A stretch of DNA of 56,974 nucleotides from assembly GCF_001051235.1 (NCBI RefSeq), contig NZ_CBTJ020000080.1, positions 1 to 56,974 on the forward strand, in the 5' to 3' direction. This DNA comes from Candidatus Competibacter denitrificans Run_A_D11 (GTDB taxonomy: Bacteria; Pseudomonadota; Gammaproteobacteria; Competibacterales; Competibacteraceae). Both the position numbers and the translations under genes were made by a program. This document shows, one piece after another, positions 36,165 to 44,855 of the stretch (its first letter is position 1; every line of letters begins with the position of its first letter). The notes under the pieces were generated by a model. The model saw only the letters and a list, made by a program, of their open reading frames with translations. It did not search any database and was not told the DNA's origin.

Positions 36165-37646
36165 ATAACTGGCTCCACCCGCCAGGATCAGCCCGCTTAA
36201 ATGCCACAGCCGTTGTTTGGCGCTGGCCTGAAGCCAACTGTCCAGATCGCCCACACCAAACCCAATGACTGCACCCATCACCCCATTAGCGAGCAGCAGT
36301 TGCAGCAAGAATTTGGGCCAGCCGGAACGGGCTTGATAAATACCCCGTTGCCGTAAGTTGTAGAACAGCAGGCCCGCGTTCAGATAAGCCGCCAATGAGG
36401 TCGCCAGCGCCAACCCGGCATGGGCCAGCGGCCAGACCAGCGTCAACACCAGCGCCGTATTAGCTCCCATAGCAATCAAACCGTATTTCACCGGGCTGCG
36501 GGTGTCCTTGCGCGCATAAAAACCGGGCGCTAGCACCTTGATCAGCATAAACGCGGTCAAGCCGAGCGCAAACGCCATCAAGCTGCGCGTCGACATGGCG
36601 ACATCACGGGCGTCGAATTCTCCGTACTGAAACAACGCCGACAGCATCGGCCCGGACAATAGAATCAGCGCGATGGTGGCGGGAACCCCAATCAGCAAGG
36701 CCCAGCGCAAAGCCCAGTCCAGCGTTTGTGAAAAGCCGCCTGCTTCGGCGTTGGCGTGCTGGCGGGACAGTTTGGGAAGAATCACCGTACCCAGCGCCAC
36801 CCCGAAAATACCGAGCGGAAATTCCACCAGCCGGTCGGAGTAGTACAGCCAGCTCACGCTGCCGGAAACCAGGAATGAAGCCACCAAAGTGTCGATCAGC
36901 AGATTGACTTGCGCGACCGAGGAGCCAAACAGGGCCGGCACCATCAGTTTTAAGATTTGCTGGACGCCCTGAGAGGCCCAACCCCAGCGTGGTCGTGGCA
37001 GCAGCTTGACCTGGCGTAAAAATGGAATCTGAAAACTCAGTTGAATGATGCCCGCGATAAAGACGCCCCAGGCTAAGCCAACCACCGGCCGTTCCATCTG
37101 CGGCGCCAGCCATACGGCTGCCGCGATCATGGTCAGATTCAGCAAGACCGGCGTGATGGCGGGAATGGCGAATTTGCCACAACTATTCAGCACGCCACCG
37201 GCAAAAGCTGTTAAGGAGATGAACAAGAGATAGGGGAAGGTGATTCGCAGCATCTCGACGGTCAAGTCATACTTGGTCGCGTCGGTGGTAAAGCCCGGTG
37301 CGAACAGCAGGATCAGGATCGGTGCGGCCACTACCCCGATGGCCGAAATCAGCAGCAAAATCGCGCCCAGCGTCCCCGCCACTTGATCGACTAATTCTTT
37401 GAGTTCCTGGGGTGAATGCTGGGTCTGGTATTCCGAAAAGACCGGGACGAAGGCTTGCGAAAACGCGCCTTCAGCAAACAGGCGGCGTAAGAAATTGGGA
37501 ATGCGGAAGGCGACGAAAAAAGCATCAGTGCCCGCGCCTGCGCCAAACATCTGCGCGTAAACCATATCGCGGATAAAACCGGTAACCCGCGATAATGAGG
37601 TCATCGCGCTAACAATACCGGTGGATTTCAGGAGGGCCTTACTCAT
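36105..37646 (-). CDS. murJ: Lipid II flippase
   Basis: The 513-residue MurJ/MviN protein has about 14 hydrophobic segments and flips lipid II for peptidoglycan synthesis. The N-terminal block is diagnostic: STGIVSAMTSLSRVTGFIRDMVYAQMFGAGAGTDAFFVAFRIPNFLRRLFAEGAFSQAFVPV (positions 8-70, with conserved Arg residues). Length agrees with E. coli (511). The last 60 bases overlap the end of the divergent-region activator gene on the other strand. In Pseudomonas-type order it would be next to ribF; here about 9.7 kb separates them. Confidence 0.96.
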   Translation of the reverse strand: MSKALLKSTGIVSAMTSLSRVTGFIRDMVYAQMFGAGAGTDAFFVAFRIPNFLRRLFAEGAFSQAFVPVFSEYQTQHSPQELKELVDQVAGTLGAILLLISAIGVVAAPILILLFAPGFTTDATKYDLTVEMLRITFPYLLFISLTAFAGGVLNSCGKFAIPAITPVLLNLTMIAAAVWLAPQMERPVVGLAWGVFIAGIIQLSFQIPFLRQVKLLPRPRWGWASQGVQQILKLMVPALFGSSVAQVNLLIDTLVASFLVSGSVSWLYYSDRLVEFPLGIFGVALGTVILPKLSRQHANAEAGGFSQTLDWALRWALLIGVPATIALILLSGPMLSALFQYGEFDARDVAMSTRSLMAFALGLTAFMLIKVLAPGFYARKDTRSPVKYGLIAMGANTALVLTLVWPLAHAGLALATSLAAYLNAGLLFYNLRQRGIYQARSGWPKFLLQLLLANGVMGAVIGFGVGDLDSWLQASAKQRLWHLSGLILAGGASYLLAVLAVGIRPRHLLLRQD

Positions 37647-37733
37647 GATGGTGCGATCCCGCGCAGGCAGCGTTTGAAGGCGCGGATCATAACGAGATTC
37701 GCCTCATCTGTCAGCGATAACGCTGGAAGGGGA

Positions 37734-37761
37734 TTGACAGACTAGCGGAAAGTGTCATTAT
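37734..37761 (+). promoter_or_regulatory. Likely rpsT promoter
   Basis: A perfect -35 TTGACA (37734-37739) is followed after 16 bases by CATTAT (37756-37761); TATTAT at 37759 is an alternative. Transcription would begin near 37769, leaving a leader of about 58 bases before the TTG start. The element lies between divergent murJ and rpsT. Confidence 0.6.
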
Positions 37762-37826
37762 TATTCCCCTTTTTTGAAGTCGGAATGTATTCTGTTTATC
37801 CTGTTGTCTTGTAAGGAGTCTTGATC

Positions 37827-38093
37827 TTGGCCAATACCGCTCAAGCGAAAAAGCGCGCCCGTCAGGCGGAGAAACACCGCGAACATAACGCCAGTATGCG
37901 TTCCATGCTGCGTACCTACATCAAGCGAGTGATCAAAGCGATTCAGACCGGTGATAAGGGCAAAGCCGAATCGGAATATCAGACGGCGGTGCCGGTGATC
38001 GACCGCATGGCCCGCAAGGGGCTGATTCACGTCAATAAGGCCGCTCGTCACAAGAGCCGTCTGACGCATCACATCCGCGACATGGCGGCTTGA
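37827..38093 (+). CDS. rpsT: Small ribosomal subunit protein S20
   Basis: The 88-residue basic protein reads [21 protein letters not shown], then [19 protein letters not shown] and a C-terminal [10 protein letters not shown], the S20 pattern. The start is TTG at 37827: AAGGAG lies eight bases upstream and the family begins Met-Ala-Asn. E. coli rpsT likewise uses UUG, linked to its autoregulation. The TTG two codons earlier would add Met-Ile and is less likely. Confidence 0.96.
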   Translation: MANTAQAKKRARQAEKHREHNASMRSMLRTYIKRVIKAIQTGDKGKAESEYQTAVPVIDRMARKGLIHVNKAARHKSRLTHHIRDMAA

Positions 38094-38143
38094 TCAGCTG
38101 CTGGACAGTGATCCCAGAGTGAAATGGCGGGTAGACGGCGGCA

Positions 38144-39487
38144 TCAGTGCTTTGGTAGGCCGTGTTTGTGCAGGAGCCGATAGAGGTTGCGTTCGCTGAC
38201 GCCGAGCACCTTGGCCACATGCGCCCGATGTCCCGAATGCTTGTCCAGCATTTTTTCCAGATACATCCGCTCAATTTCATCCAGATTAGGGTCATGGTCG
38301 AAGGTGAGCGAGGTGATGGCGGCGGGATTATGGCCGGATGCGGCAAAGGCCAGATGCTCCGGGCGAATTTCCGCTTTGTTGCCGGATAGGATCATCGCCC
38401 GTTCGACGACGTTGCGCAGTTCGCGAATGTTGCCCGGCCAGTCATAGGCCACTAATTGTTTTAGCGCCGCCGCTGAGATGGTTTTATTGACCTGAAGACG
38501 GATGTCGAGATGGTGGAGGAAATACTCCACCAGTTCGGCGATATCTTCACGCCGTTCCCGCAGGGGCGGCACCCGAATGACGAAGCTGCTCAGGCGAAAA
38601 TACAGATCCTGTCGGAATTGATTGTCGCGGCTCATCTGCGCCAGGCTGCGATTGGTTGCAGCGACAATCCGCACATTGGCCCGTAAGTCCTTGGTCCCGC
38701 CCAGGCGGCGGAACTGACCGGTTTCCAACACCCGCAACAGCTTGGCCTGTAACGCGATATCCAGTTCGCCGATTTCATCCAGAAACAAAGTACCGCCTTC
38801 AGCCCCTTCGACCAGACCGGGTTTGCGACGATCCGCGCCGGTGAAGGCCCCCCGCTCATGACCGAATAATTCCGATTCGAACAGGGCGTGATGCAGCGTT
38901 GAGCAGTCGATTTCGAGCAGATTGCGGTCGGCCCGTGCGCTGCGCTGATGGATTTGTCGCGCCACCAGTTCCTTGCCGACCCCGCTTTCACCCTCAATCA
39001 GCACCGTGATATCGGCGGCGGCTACCGCGTCGATCAGGGCATGGACTTCGGCCAGCGCCCGGCTGCGACCGATCATCGCGTTCTTGCCCATCGCCTGAAT
39101 TTGGCGCTGATACCACTCGTGCTCACGGCGCAGTGTGTCTGTGTCCAGGGTGCGCTTGACCATCAATTCCAGTTCGTCGAGGTTGACCGGTTTGGTCAAA
39201 TATTCGGCGGCACCGGCCTTGATCGCCCGCACCGCGTTTTGTACGGAGGCGTAGGCGGTGAGCACGATCACCGGATATTGGTGAGCGATTTCTGAAATGA
39301 TTTTATAGCCATCCATATCGGGCAGCAGGCAGTCGAGCAGGATCAGCGCCGGTTCACTGGCGGCCAGATACTCCTTGGCGCTGGCCCAATCCAGGGCAGA
39401 TTTGACCGAGTGGCCCAGTTTTTGTAAATGCCGGGCCATCAGATGATTGAGGGTTCGGTCATCTTCAATAATCAAGATATCTTTCAT
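38144..39487 (-). CDS. NtrC-family response regulator (sigma-54 activator)
   Basis: The 447-residue protein has a receiver domain with IIEDD (7-11), phosphoacceptor Asp52 in [11 protein letters not shown], and Lys99. The AAA+ domain has GESGVGKE (166-173), GAFTGA at 213-218 and [11 protein letters not shown]. The Fis-type HTH is at the C-terminus ([25 protein letters not shown]). It follows the kinase gene by 22 bases and ends the DMSO-reductase-type operon. Its expected targets are sigma-54 promoters, one of which is predicted ahead of the Met-rich genes at 50595. Confidence 0.95.
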   Translation of the reverse strand: MKDILIIEDDRTLNHLMARHLQKLGHSVKSALDWASAKEYLAASEPALILLDCLLPDMDGYKIISEIAHQYPVIVLTAYASVQNAVRAIKAGAAEYLTKPVNLDELELMVKRTLDTDTLRREHEWYQRQIQAMGKNAMIGRSRALAEVHALIDAVAAADITVLIEGESGVGKELVARQIHQRSARADRNLLEIDCSTLHHALFESELFGHERGAFTGADRRKPGLVEGAEGGTLFLDEIGELDIALQAKLLRVLETGQFRRLGGTKDLRANVRIVAATNRSLAQMSRDNQFRQDLYFRLSSFVIRVPPLRERREDIAELVEYFLHHLDIRLQVNKTISAAALKQLVAYDWPGNIRELRNVVERAMILSGNKAEIRPEHLAFAASGHNPAAITSLTFDHDPNLDEIERMYLEKMLDKHSGHRAHVAKVLGVSERNLYRLLHKHGLPKH

Positions 39488-39509
39488 GGCCTAGACGCCT
39501 TTTTTGTTT

Positions 39510-41486
39510 TTAGACCGCATCGAGCGCATCGGCGTTGGGAAGCTGGACAGTGAACTGCGATCCCTGATCCAGTTGGGTAGCGATGGCGATGCTGCCACCC
39601 CAGCGTTCGACGATGGCGCGGCAAATCGGTAAGCCAAGCCCGGTGCCCCGGTCGCCGTCGGCGCGATGGCTGAAAAAGGGATCGAAAATATACGGCAGGT
39701 CTTCGGGGCGAATGCCGGTGCCGTTATCCTCGAATGTCATCGTAACGTGTTGCCCGTCCACTTGACTGCTGACCTGAAGCTGGCCACCGTGCGGCATGGC
39801 GTGAAAAGCGTTTTGCACCATGTTGACGATGACGATACGGATTTCGCTATCGGCGGCGACCGTCCGGGCATCGTGCGCGCTCAGCGCCAGATTGATAGTG
39901 ACCTGGCGCTGGATCGCTTCCAGTGTCATCAGCGACACCGTGTCTTGCAGCGCACTATTGATCGAAACCAAATCCGGCGAGTGGCCGGGCGGTAAACTCA
40001 GCCGCAGCAGGCGCTCGGTAATATCGATACAACGGTCAATTTGCCGGTCGGCGAGATGCAGGTACTCGTACAGTTGTTCGTCATCCCGCACCGCGTTATC
40101 ACGGAGTTTGAAGAGCGTATCCAGTGCGATACGGATCGAGGCCAGCGGATTGCGAATTTCGTGAGCAACGCCGGCCGCAAGCTGGCTGAGCGTCGCATGT
40201 TTCTGCTGATGCGAATATTGCAGTTGCTTGGCCAGATCCCGAATCGATTCCACGACATACAGCGTGTCTTGGCCGTTGCTGCGGGCGGGCATGGAGGCAC
40301 CGTACACCTCGACATGAACGGGGCTGCCATCGTCGCGGCTGAAGCTTTGCAAGGTTTTAACCGGCTGGCCGGTTTTGGCGATTTCAGCCAGTGGGCAGGT
40401 GATCAGGTGTGGCGGACAGGGGTTATCGCGCTGGTGGCTGGAGCGATAGCAGGGGGTGCCAATGATCTGCCGCGCTGTTTGGCCTAAATGCTGGCTGTAG
40501 CTTTGATTGGCCAGGACGATGCGGTAATCCGGGCCGATCACCCGAATGCCATCGGGAATGGCGTCGATCAGGTTTTGCAAAAAGGCTTTTTGTTCCTGGG
40601 TGGCGGCCAGGTTATGGGCGAGCGTGTCGGCCATGTGGTTGAAGGTGGCACCAAGTTGGCCGAGTTCATCCGCGCTGGTCGCTACAATCCGGCTGTTGAG
40701 TTGACCGCTGGCCAGTGCGTTAGCGCCGCTTGCCAACCGAGCGACAGGTTTGAGGACGAAGCGGTTAATGAACCACCAGCCGCCTGCGACTGAAAGCAAA
40801 ACCACGACTGCGCCTGATCCCATCAGCAGACCGGTGCTGTGTAAGGTGCGCGCCCGCAGCGTTTCGGCCTCGTGATCGATCACTAGAATGCCGTTGATAG
40901 GGTTTAACTCGGTCGGGCCATGACATTGCACACAACGCGGCTGGTTATGTACCGGATGGATCGCCCGCAAAACATCCCGGCCCAGGCTATCGCTGAGGGT
41001 GAGCTGTGTCTCTTGACTCAGCGCGCTCTTGGGCAAACACACAGGGCAGTCTGTACCGCTCGATAGCGCCAGTTGTGTGCCGATAAGCCGATGATCGGAG
41101 GCAAAGCGCACCTCGCCGGTTGGGTTCAAAATCATCGCTTGCCGAATCGAGGGTTCCTGACCCAACCCATCAATGATCTCCCGCAGTCCGGGTAGATCGC
41201 GCTTGAGCATGGCGTTGACGAGTGCGGCTTGTAAAAGCCGGTTGACTTCCGAAGCCCGTACAGTTCGCTCCTCGCGGAGCTGGCCGTGATAGAGCGTGAC
41301 AAAAGCCAGGAGAAAAATGAGTGAGACGGTCAGTAAGCCAGCGGCAGCCGCCACGATGAATTTGCGGTTGAGGCTGCGGGCAATCCAGTGACGCAAGGGT
41401 AGGGTTCTCAAGGCGGTTTGAGCAGGGCCAGCATACCATGCTTGGGCTGTCATTTTGACAGGAGCCTGACCGGTGAGGGCCACCAA
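39510..41486 (-). CDS. Membrane histidine kinase with periplasmic heme c motif
   Basis: The 658-residue kinase has two membrane helices (about 43-65 and 218-240) flanking a periplasmic domain with a CPVC pair (147-150) and a heme c-attachment motif CVQCH (185-189). HAMP follows (about 240-292), then a PAS domain with a cysteine-rich segment (PCYRSSHQRDNPCPPHLITCP, 345-365). HisKA has VAHEIRNPLAS with His442, and HATPase_c carries NMVQNAFHAM and the GTGLGLPICRAIVERWGG G-box. It probably senses periplasmic redox state. The GTG at 41486 lies 12 bases after the ferredoxin stop; ATG 41453 is an alternative start. Confidence 0.93.
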   Translation of the reverse strand: MVALTGQAPVKMTAQAWYAGPAQTALRTLPLRHWIARSLNRKFIVAAAAGLLTVSLIFLLAFVTLYHGQLREERTVRASEVNRLLQAALVNAMLKRDLPGLREIIDGLGQEPSIRQAMILNPTGEVRFASDHRLIGTQLALSSGTDCPVCLPKSALSQETQLTLSDSLGRDVLRAIHPVHNQPRCVQCHGPTELNPINGILVIDHEAETLRARTLHSTGLLMGSGAVVVLLSVAGGWWFINRFVLKPVARLASGANALASGQLNSRIVATSADELGQLGATFNHMADTLAHNLAATQEQKAFLQNLIDAIPDGIRVIGPDYRIVLANQSYSQHLGQTARQIIGTPCYRSSHQRDNPCPPHLITCPLAEIAKTGQPVKTLQSFSRDDGSPVHVEVYGASMPARSNGQDTLYVVESIRDLAKQLQYSHQQKHATLSQLAAGVAHEIRNPLASIRIALDTLFKLRDNAVRDDEQLYEYLHLADRQIDRCIDITERLLRLSLPPGHSPDLVSINSALQDTVSLMTLEAIQRQVTINLALSAHDARTVAADSEIRIVIVNMVQNAFHAMPHGGQLQVSSQVDGQHVTMTFEDNGTGIRPEDLPYIFDPFFSHRADGDRGTGLGLPICRAIVERWGGSIAIATQLDQGSQFTVQLPNADALDAV

Positions 41487-41498
41487 GGGGGTCGATAC

Positions 41499-42641
41499 CT
41501 ACCTCAATACTTGATAGAGCTGACGGCCGTGGCGCGTTCGCGCGCAGATGGTGCATAAGCCATCGGGTCGAAGCTGTCCGGTAGGCAGGTGGTAGCGGAT
41601 GTTGCACGCCGGGCAGTGTCCTTGGGCCAAGGCAACGGCTTGAGGCCGGAGTGCAAGCGCGGCAATGTGGATGGCGTTTTGGTCGCAGGCATCCCGACAG
41701 ATCCCGCAACCGGTGCAGTACTGGGCTTTGATTTGATAACACGGTTCGCTATCGGTCGTTTTCAAGCGGATGGCTTGGTGCGGGCAGAGCCGGACGCAGG
41801 CGTCACAGCCATTGCAGCGGGTCGGGTCGATGTTGGGTGTCGCTAGAAAAAGATCATCCGGCCCTGTCTCCGGTAGCGATGCTGTGGGTGGTGTGGAATT
41901 GGCCGGTTCGTCCCCGGCCAGCGCGGCGGCATCGCGGGTGGTGTTGATGGCAGTTCGCAAGGCATCACGAAAGAAATTTCGGCGGGTCGAGACTGGCCCG
42001 CTTTGGCAGGGAGTTGATTGCTTGAGGATTTTCTGCCATTGCGCTGGCTCCAGTGCGACCAGGGCGATGGGTTCTAAACTTCGGCTTTGCAGCAGCGTGT
42101 TGGTTTTTTGAACGGATTCCGATAGGCGTTGGCCGCGACCGCGCAGGCAGGCGTCACAGTCGGCGTTGGTGATGATCCAGGTCGCCATGCCGCACCGGTA
42201 CTGATGCAGCAGCTCGCGCGTTCCGATGCTATGGAGGCAAGGGATTCGGCAGTCGGCGGCGTCTAAGTCCGTTCGTTCGCAGGCGCGAAAGAGTGCAGTG
42301 TGGCCCTTCCAGGAACGGACGCCCGTATCAGCCAGAGCCTGATCGCAGGCGATGGCATTCTCTGGGCAGGCGGGAACGCACAGGCCGCAGCCGTCACAGG
42401 CATTGATGTTGATTCCTAGCCGTTCGTCGTCGATCACCCACGCATTAAGCGGGCAAGCGTCTGCACAAGCGCGGCAACGGGCGTCGTTGATGTGGCTGTG
42501 TACGCAGCGGTCGGCGCTGACAGTGGGGAGTCGGGCTTTAGCGGCGATTGTTTCTGTTAAGGCGCGTAGCGGGGGTTTAGAGACCGTCTCCGGTGGAGAT
42601 GCGGTTTCCTTTGGAGTGTTGGGGCGGGGAGGTGGAGTCAC
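41499..42641 (-). CDS. Multi-[4Fe-4S] ferredoxin-like protein
   Basis: The 380-residue protein has four ferredoxin cysteine clusters: one near residue 55 (CRACADACP), CDGCGLCVPACP (about 81), CNGCDACVRLCP (about 275), and CTGCGICRDACD (about 307). A terminal zinc-ribbon-like CPACN … CTIC pair follows. Extra cysteines in the middle (CERTDLDAADCRIPCLHS, CDACLRGRGQ) resemble nothing I can name. It should pass electrons in the cytoplasm, perhaps to the molybdoenzyme or its maturation. The start is GTG, overlapping the preceding stop as GTGA. No signal peptide is seen. Confidence 0.88.
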   Translation of the reverse strand: MTPPPRPNTPKETASPPETVSKPPLRALTETIAAKARLPTVSADRCVHSHINDARCRACADACPLNAWVIDDERLGININACDGCGLCVPACPENAIACDQALADTGVRSWKGHTALFRACERTDLDAADCRIPCLHSIGTRELLHQYRCGMATWIITNADCDACLRGRGQRLSESVQKTNTLLQSRSLEPIALVALEPAQWQKILKQSTPCQSGPVSTRRNFFRDALRTAINTTRDAAALAGDEPANSTPPTASLPETGPDDLFLATPNIDPTRCNGCDACVRLCPHQAIRLKTTDSEPCYQIKAQYCTGCGICRDACDQNAIHIAALALRPQAVALAQGHCPACNIRYHLPTGQLRPDGLCTICARTRHGRQLYQVLR

Positions 42642-43333
42642 GCTATCCTTGATAGAGTCACGAGCCTTTGTACCACTCCTTTGAGTTGGAAGGCGTCGAT
42701 ATAGGCCCGAGCATGCTGGTGACTGAACAAAACCGGATGGGCCAGTATCAACCCATCGTAGGTGGTCTTGCCAGAGACGAAGAGGACTTCCTCACCTACA
42801 GCGTCTATGAAGCGGAAGGGTGCTTGCCAGGCTTGCTTATCCTCTTGACGGAGCAACAAGCCCAACTTGGAGTAGGAGCAGGCCAAATCTTTGTCGCAGA
42901 GCAACAGTCCAGGTTGTCCGCCATTGGGATGGACTAGGCCTTCGAGCCAATGTTGTGTCTGACCCACACAGTGGTTTATCCGTTCGTGGTAGCCACCCGT
43001 GTGCTGCGGACACGGGCACCGTACCCCGTTATCCAAGGCCACAGTCAACCCCGGCGGCAAGCCGGACAGAGCTTTGAGTAACGGCTTTATCCAACAGCGG
43101 CGCCCAGCAGCCAGCGAAGAACCATCTTGTTGAACCCACAAATCCAACACAGTTGGCACAATGCGGTTGTTACTGATACCCGGTTCTCGGAAGATTGCAA
43201 CCAGATGGACGGGCGTCTGTGCCGACTGTTTGGTCCAAGTGGTCCCGTTTGTGTGTAGCCGAACTGTCGCTGGTTCGGCGGCTAGAAGCGAGGCCCGATC
43301 CGGACATGTAGGACAAGCGTAAGGGTTCTGCAT
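42638..43333 (-). CDS. Unrecognised 231-residue protein in the DMSO-reductase operon
   Basis: I do not recognise the family. The gene is supported by its place: it is 44 bases after the TorD-like gene and overlaps the ferredoxin start by four bases (GTGA), both signs of coupled translation. The protein begins with a CX2C pair (YACPTCPDRAS), has a cysteine cluster CPCPQH near residue 104 and later CDKDLACSYSK, and ends with a hydrophobic strand-rich part. No signal peptide or membrane helix is clear. A metal-binding or cofactor-delivery role for the molybdoenzyme would fit the context but is only a guess. Confidence 0.72.
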   Translation of the reverse strand: MQNPYACPTCPDRASLLAAEPATVRLHTNGTTWTKQSAQTPVHLVAIFREPGISNNRIVPTVLDLWVQQDGSSLAAGRRCWIKPLLKALSGLPPGLTVALDNGVRCPCPQHTGGYHERINHCVGQTQHWLEGLVHPNGGQPGLLLCDKDLACSYSKLGLLLRQEDKQAWQAPFRFIDAVGEEVLFVSGKTTYDGLILAHPVLFSHQHARAYIDAFQLKGVVQRLVTLSRIA

Positions 43334-43377
43334 ACTTTGCTACGGTGAATATATACAGCGGAGCCGCCTCTAAAACT

Positions 43378-44163
43378 CTACCACGTTGGCCCTTGTCCAG
43401 AAATAAAAGTAGACGGAGCCGGAGCCGGAGCAGCGCCACGTTTCGGCTTCATCCGTTGCTCGATGTCTTCGGCAGTAGGGCGAGGTTCGGCCAGCAATTC
43501 CGCCAGCAAATCGCGTAGCTCTTGGCAATAGGCAGCGGTGAGCAAGGCGAGAGCAGCGAAGAATCGGGTACGGCAACGCTCCGCCACCCGCTGACTGAAG
43601 AGTGGCAACCAGCGTAACAAATGCTCATCCATAAAGCGGACGGCCTCGGTCAGAGTATCGCCCCGCACTGGCTCAAACAGATGCGCCAGGAATTGGAGTT
43701 CCAGCGCCAGATGATCTTCCGGCCGGATGCGCCAATCACCCACCGTCAAACCGTGGCGAGTGTAATAAGCCCGAACCTGAAACATTGGCTCCTGTCGCAT
43801 CAAATGATCTTCATCCAGCCAGACCGATTCGTGCGGTGAAGCGCCGTAGCCGTTGGTGAGATAGATATCGGTGTAGTCGGCGGCATACTGATCAAGAATG
43901 GTTTGACTGAGCGTTTCTGGCAGACCCTCAAACGCCGCCGCCATTGCCTGCAACGCTTCCCGACCAACCGGTGATTGCAATTCCAGACCGAGCGACAGAC
44001 CGCCTTCTTGCCGCAGTGATTGCAGCAGTGTGCTGCTGGGTTCGGCGTGATGAAGCAGAGCAAGCGATAGTAAATCCTCGGCTACCGCCTGCCGGAAACT
44101 ATCCAGGGTAACGGCTGGCCCGGCATCCGGGTCAGCGGATGCCGTGTCGGCCCGTGCCGTCAC
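43378..44163 (-). CDS. TorD/DmsD-family redox enzyme chaperone
   Basis: The 261-residue protein is all-helical in character and has the TorD-family core FRQAVAEDLLSLALLH … QYAADYTDIYLTNGYGASPHESVWLDEDHLM and the C-terminal PEDHLALELQFLAHL. Such proteins bind the Tat signal and help insert the molybdenum cofactor into DMSO/TMAO reductase-type enzymes. The C-terminus has an unusual Pro/Ala-rich tail (GAAPAPAPSTFISGQGPTW). The start is GTG overlapping the upstream gene's stop (GTGA). Confidence 0.92.
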   Translation of the reverse strand: MTARADTASADPDAGPAVTLDSFRQAVAEDLLSLALLHHAEPSSTLLQSLRQEGGLSLGLELQSPVGREALQAMAAAFEGLPETLSQTILDQYAADYTDIYLTNGYGASPHESVWLDEDHLMRQEPMFQVRAYYTRHGLTVGDWRIRPEDHLALELQFLAHLFEPVRGDTLTEAVRFMDEHLLRWLPLFSQRVAERCRTRFFAALALLTAAYCQELRDLLAELLAEPRPTAEDIEQRMKPKRGAAPAPAPSTFISGQGPTW

Positions 44164-44834
44164 TCCACGATCCCTTTGCGGTGGGGGATAAAGACCATCG
44201 AGGGATTAGTCAACTCAGGATCGGCAAAATTCTTCACCGCCCGCACCGGCTTATCATTCGGTCCCAACGCCTTGGTTTCCCATTCGCCGCTCATTAACTT
44301 ATCCACCGGGCCGATGTCCAGCACCCGCATCATACAGGCCATCACGCAGTACGGCTTGCGGCCAGCCTCGATTTCATCGACGCACATGTTGCACTTCTTG
44401 ACCAGATGGTCGCTCGGATCGTACTGCGGTGCGCCGTAGGGACAAGTCGCCTCACAGCGTCGGCAACCGATGCACAAGGTCGAGTCAATATCGACGATGC
44501 CATCCTGCTTACGCTTAAAAATCGCGCCGGTCGGGCAGGCGGGTAAACAAGCCGGTTCGCCGCAGTGGTTGCAGGAGATGTTGACTTTATAGGCGTAGAC
44601 ATCGGGATAGGTGCCGCCTTCCACATACATCACCCGCCGAAAGCGGGGGCCTGCTGCCAGCCCATTCTTATCCTTGCAAGCGATTTCGCAGGCGCGGCAA
44701 CCGATACAATCGACATTGTTATGGATGAAGCCTAACTGCATGTCAGGCTTCACCGGCGTATACACTTCCTTCTTGCGACGCTTGACCGCTTCCTTGATCA
44801 CGGCCGCATTTTCGGGGGCTTTGGCGTCAGCCAT
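44160..44834 (-). CDS. dmsB: DmsB-like four-cluster iron-sulfur subunit
   Basis: The 224-residue protein has the DmsB pattern of four [4Fe-4S] cysteine groups: CIGCRACEIAC, CNHCGEPACLPACP, CIGCRRCEATCPYGAP and CNMCVDEIEAGRKPYCVMACM. It carries electrons between a donor and the molybdenum subunit. DmsB normally hands over from DmsC, a membrane anchor that is not encoded here. GAGGAG precedes the ATG. It follows the catalytic subunit by 21 bases. Confidence 0.93.
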   Translation of the reverse strand: MADAKAPENAAVIKEAVKRRKKEVYTPVKPDMQLGFIHNNVDCIGCRACEIACKDKNGLAAGPRFRRVMYVEGGTYPDVYAYKVNISCNHCGEPACLPACPTGAIFKRKQDGIVDIDSTLCIGCRRCEATCPYGAPQYDPSDHLVKKCNMCVDEIEAGRKPYCVMACMMRVLDIGPVDKLMSGEWETKALGPNDKPVRAVKNFADPELTNPSMVFIPHRKGIVE

Positions 44835-44855
44835 GGCATCGGCTCCTCAAGGGGT

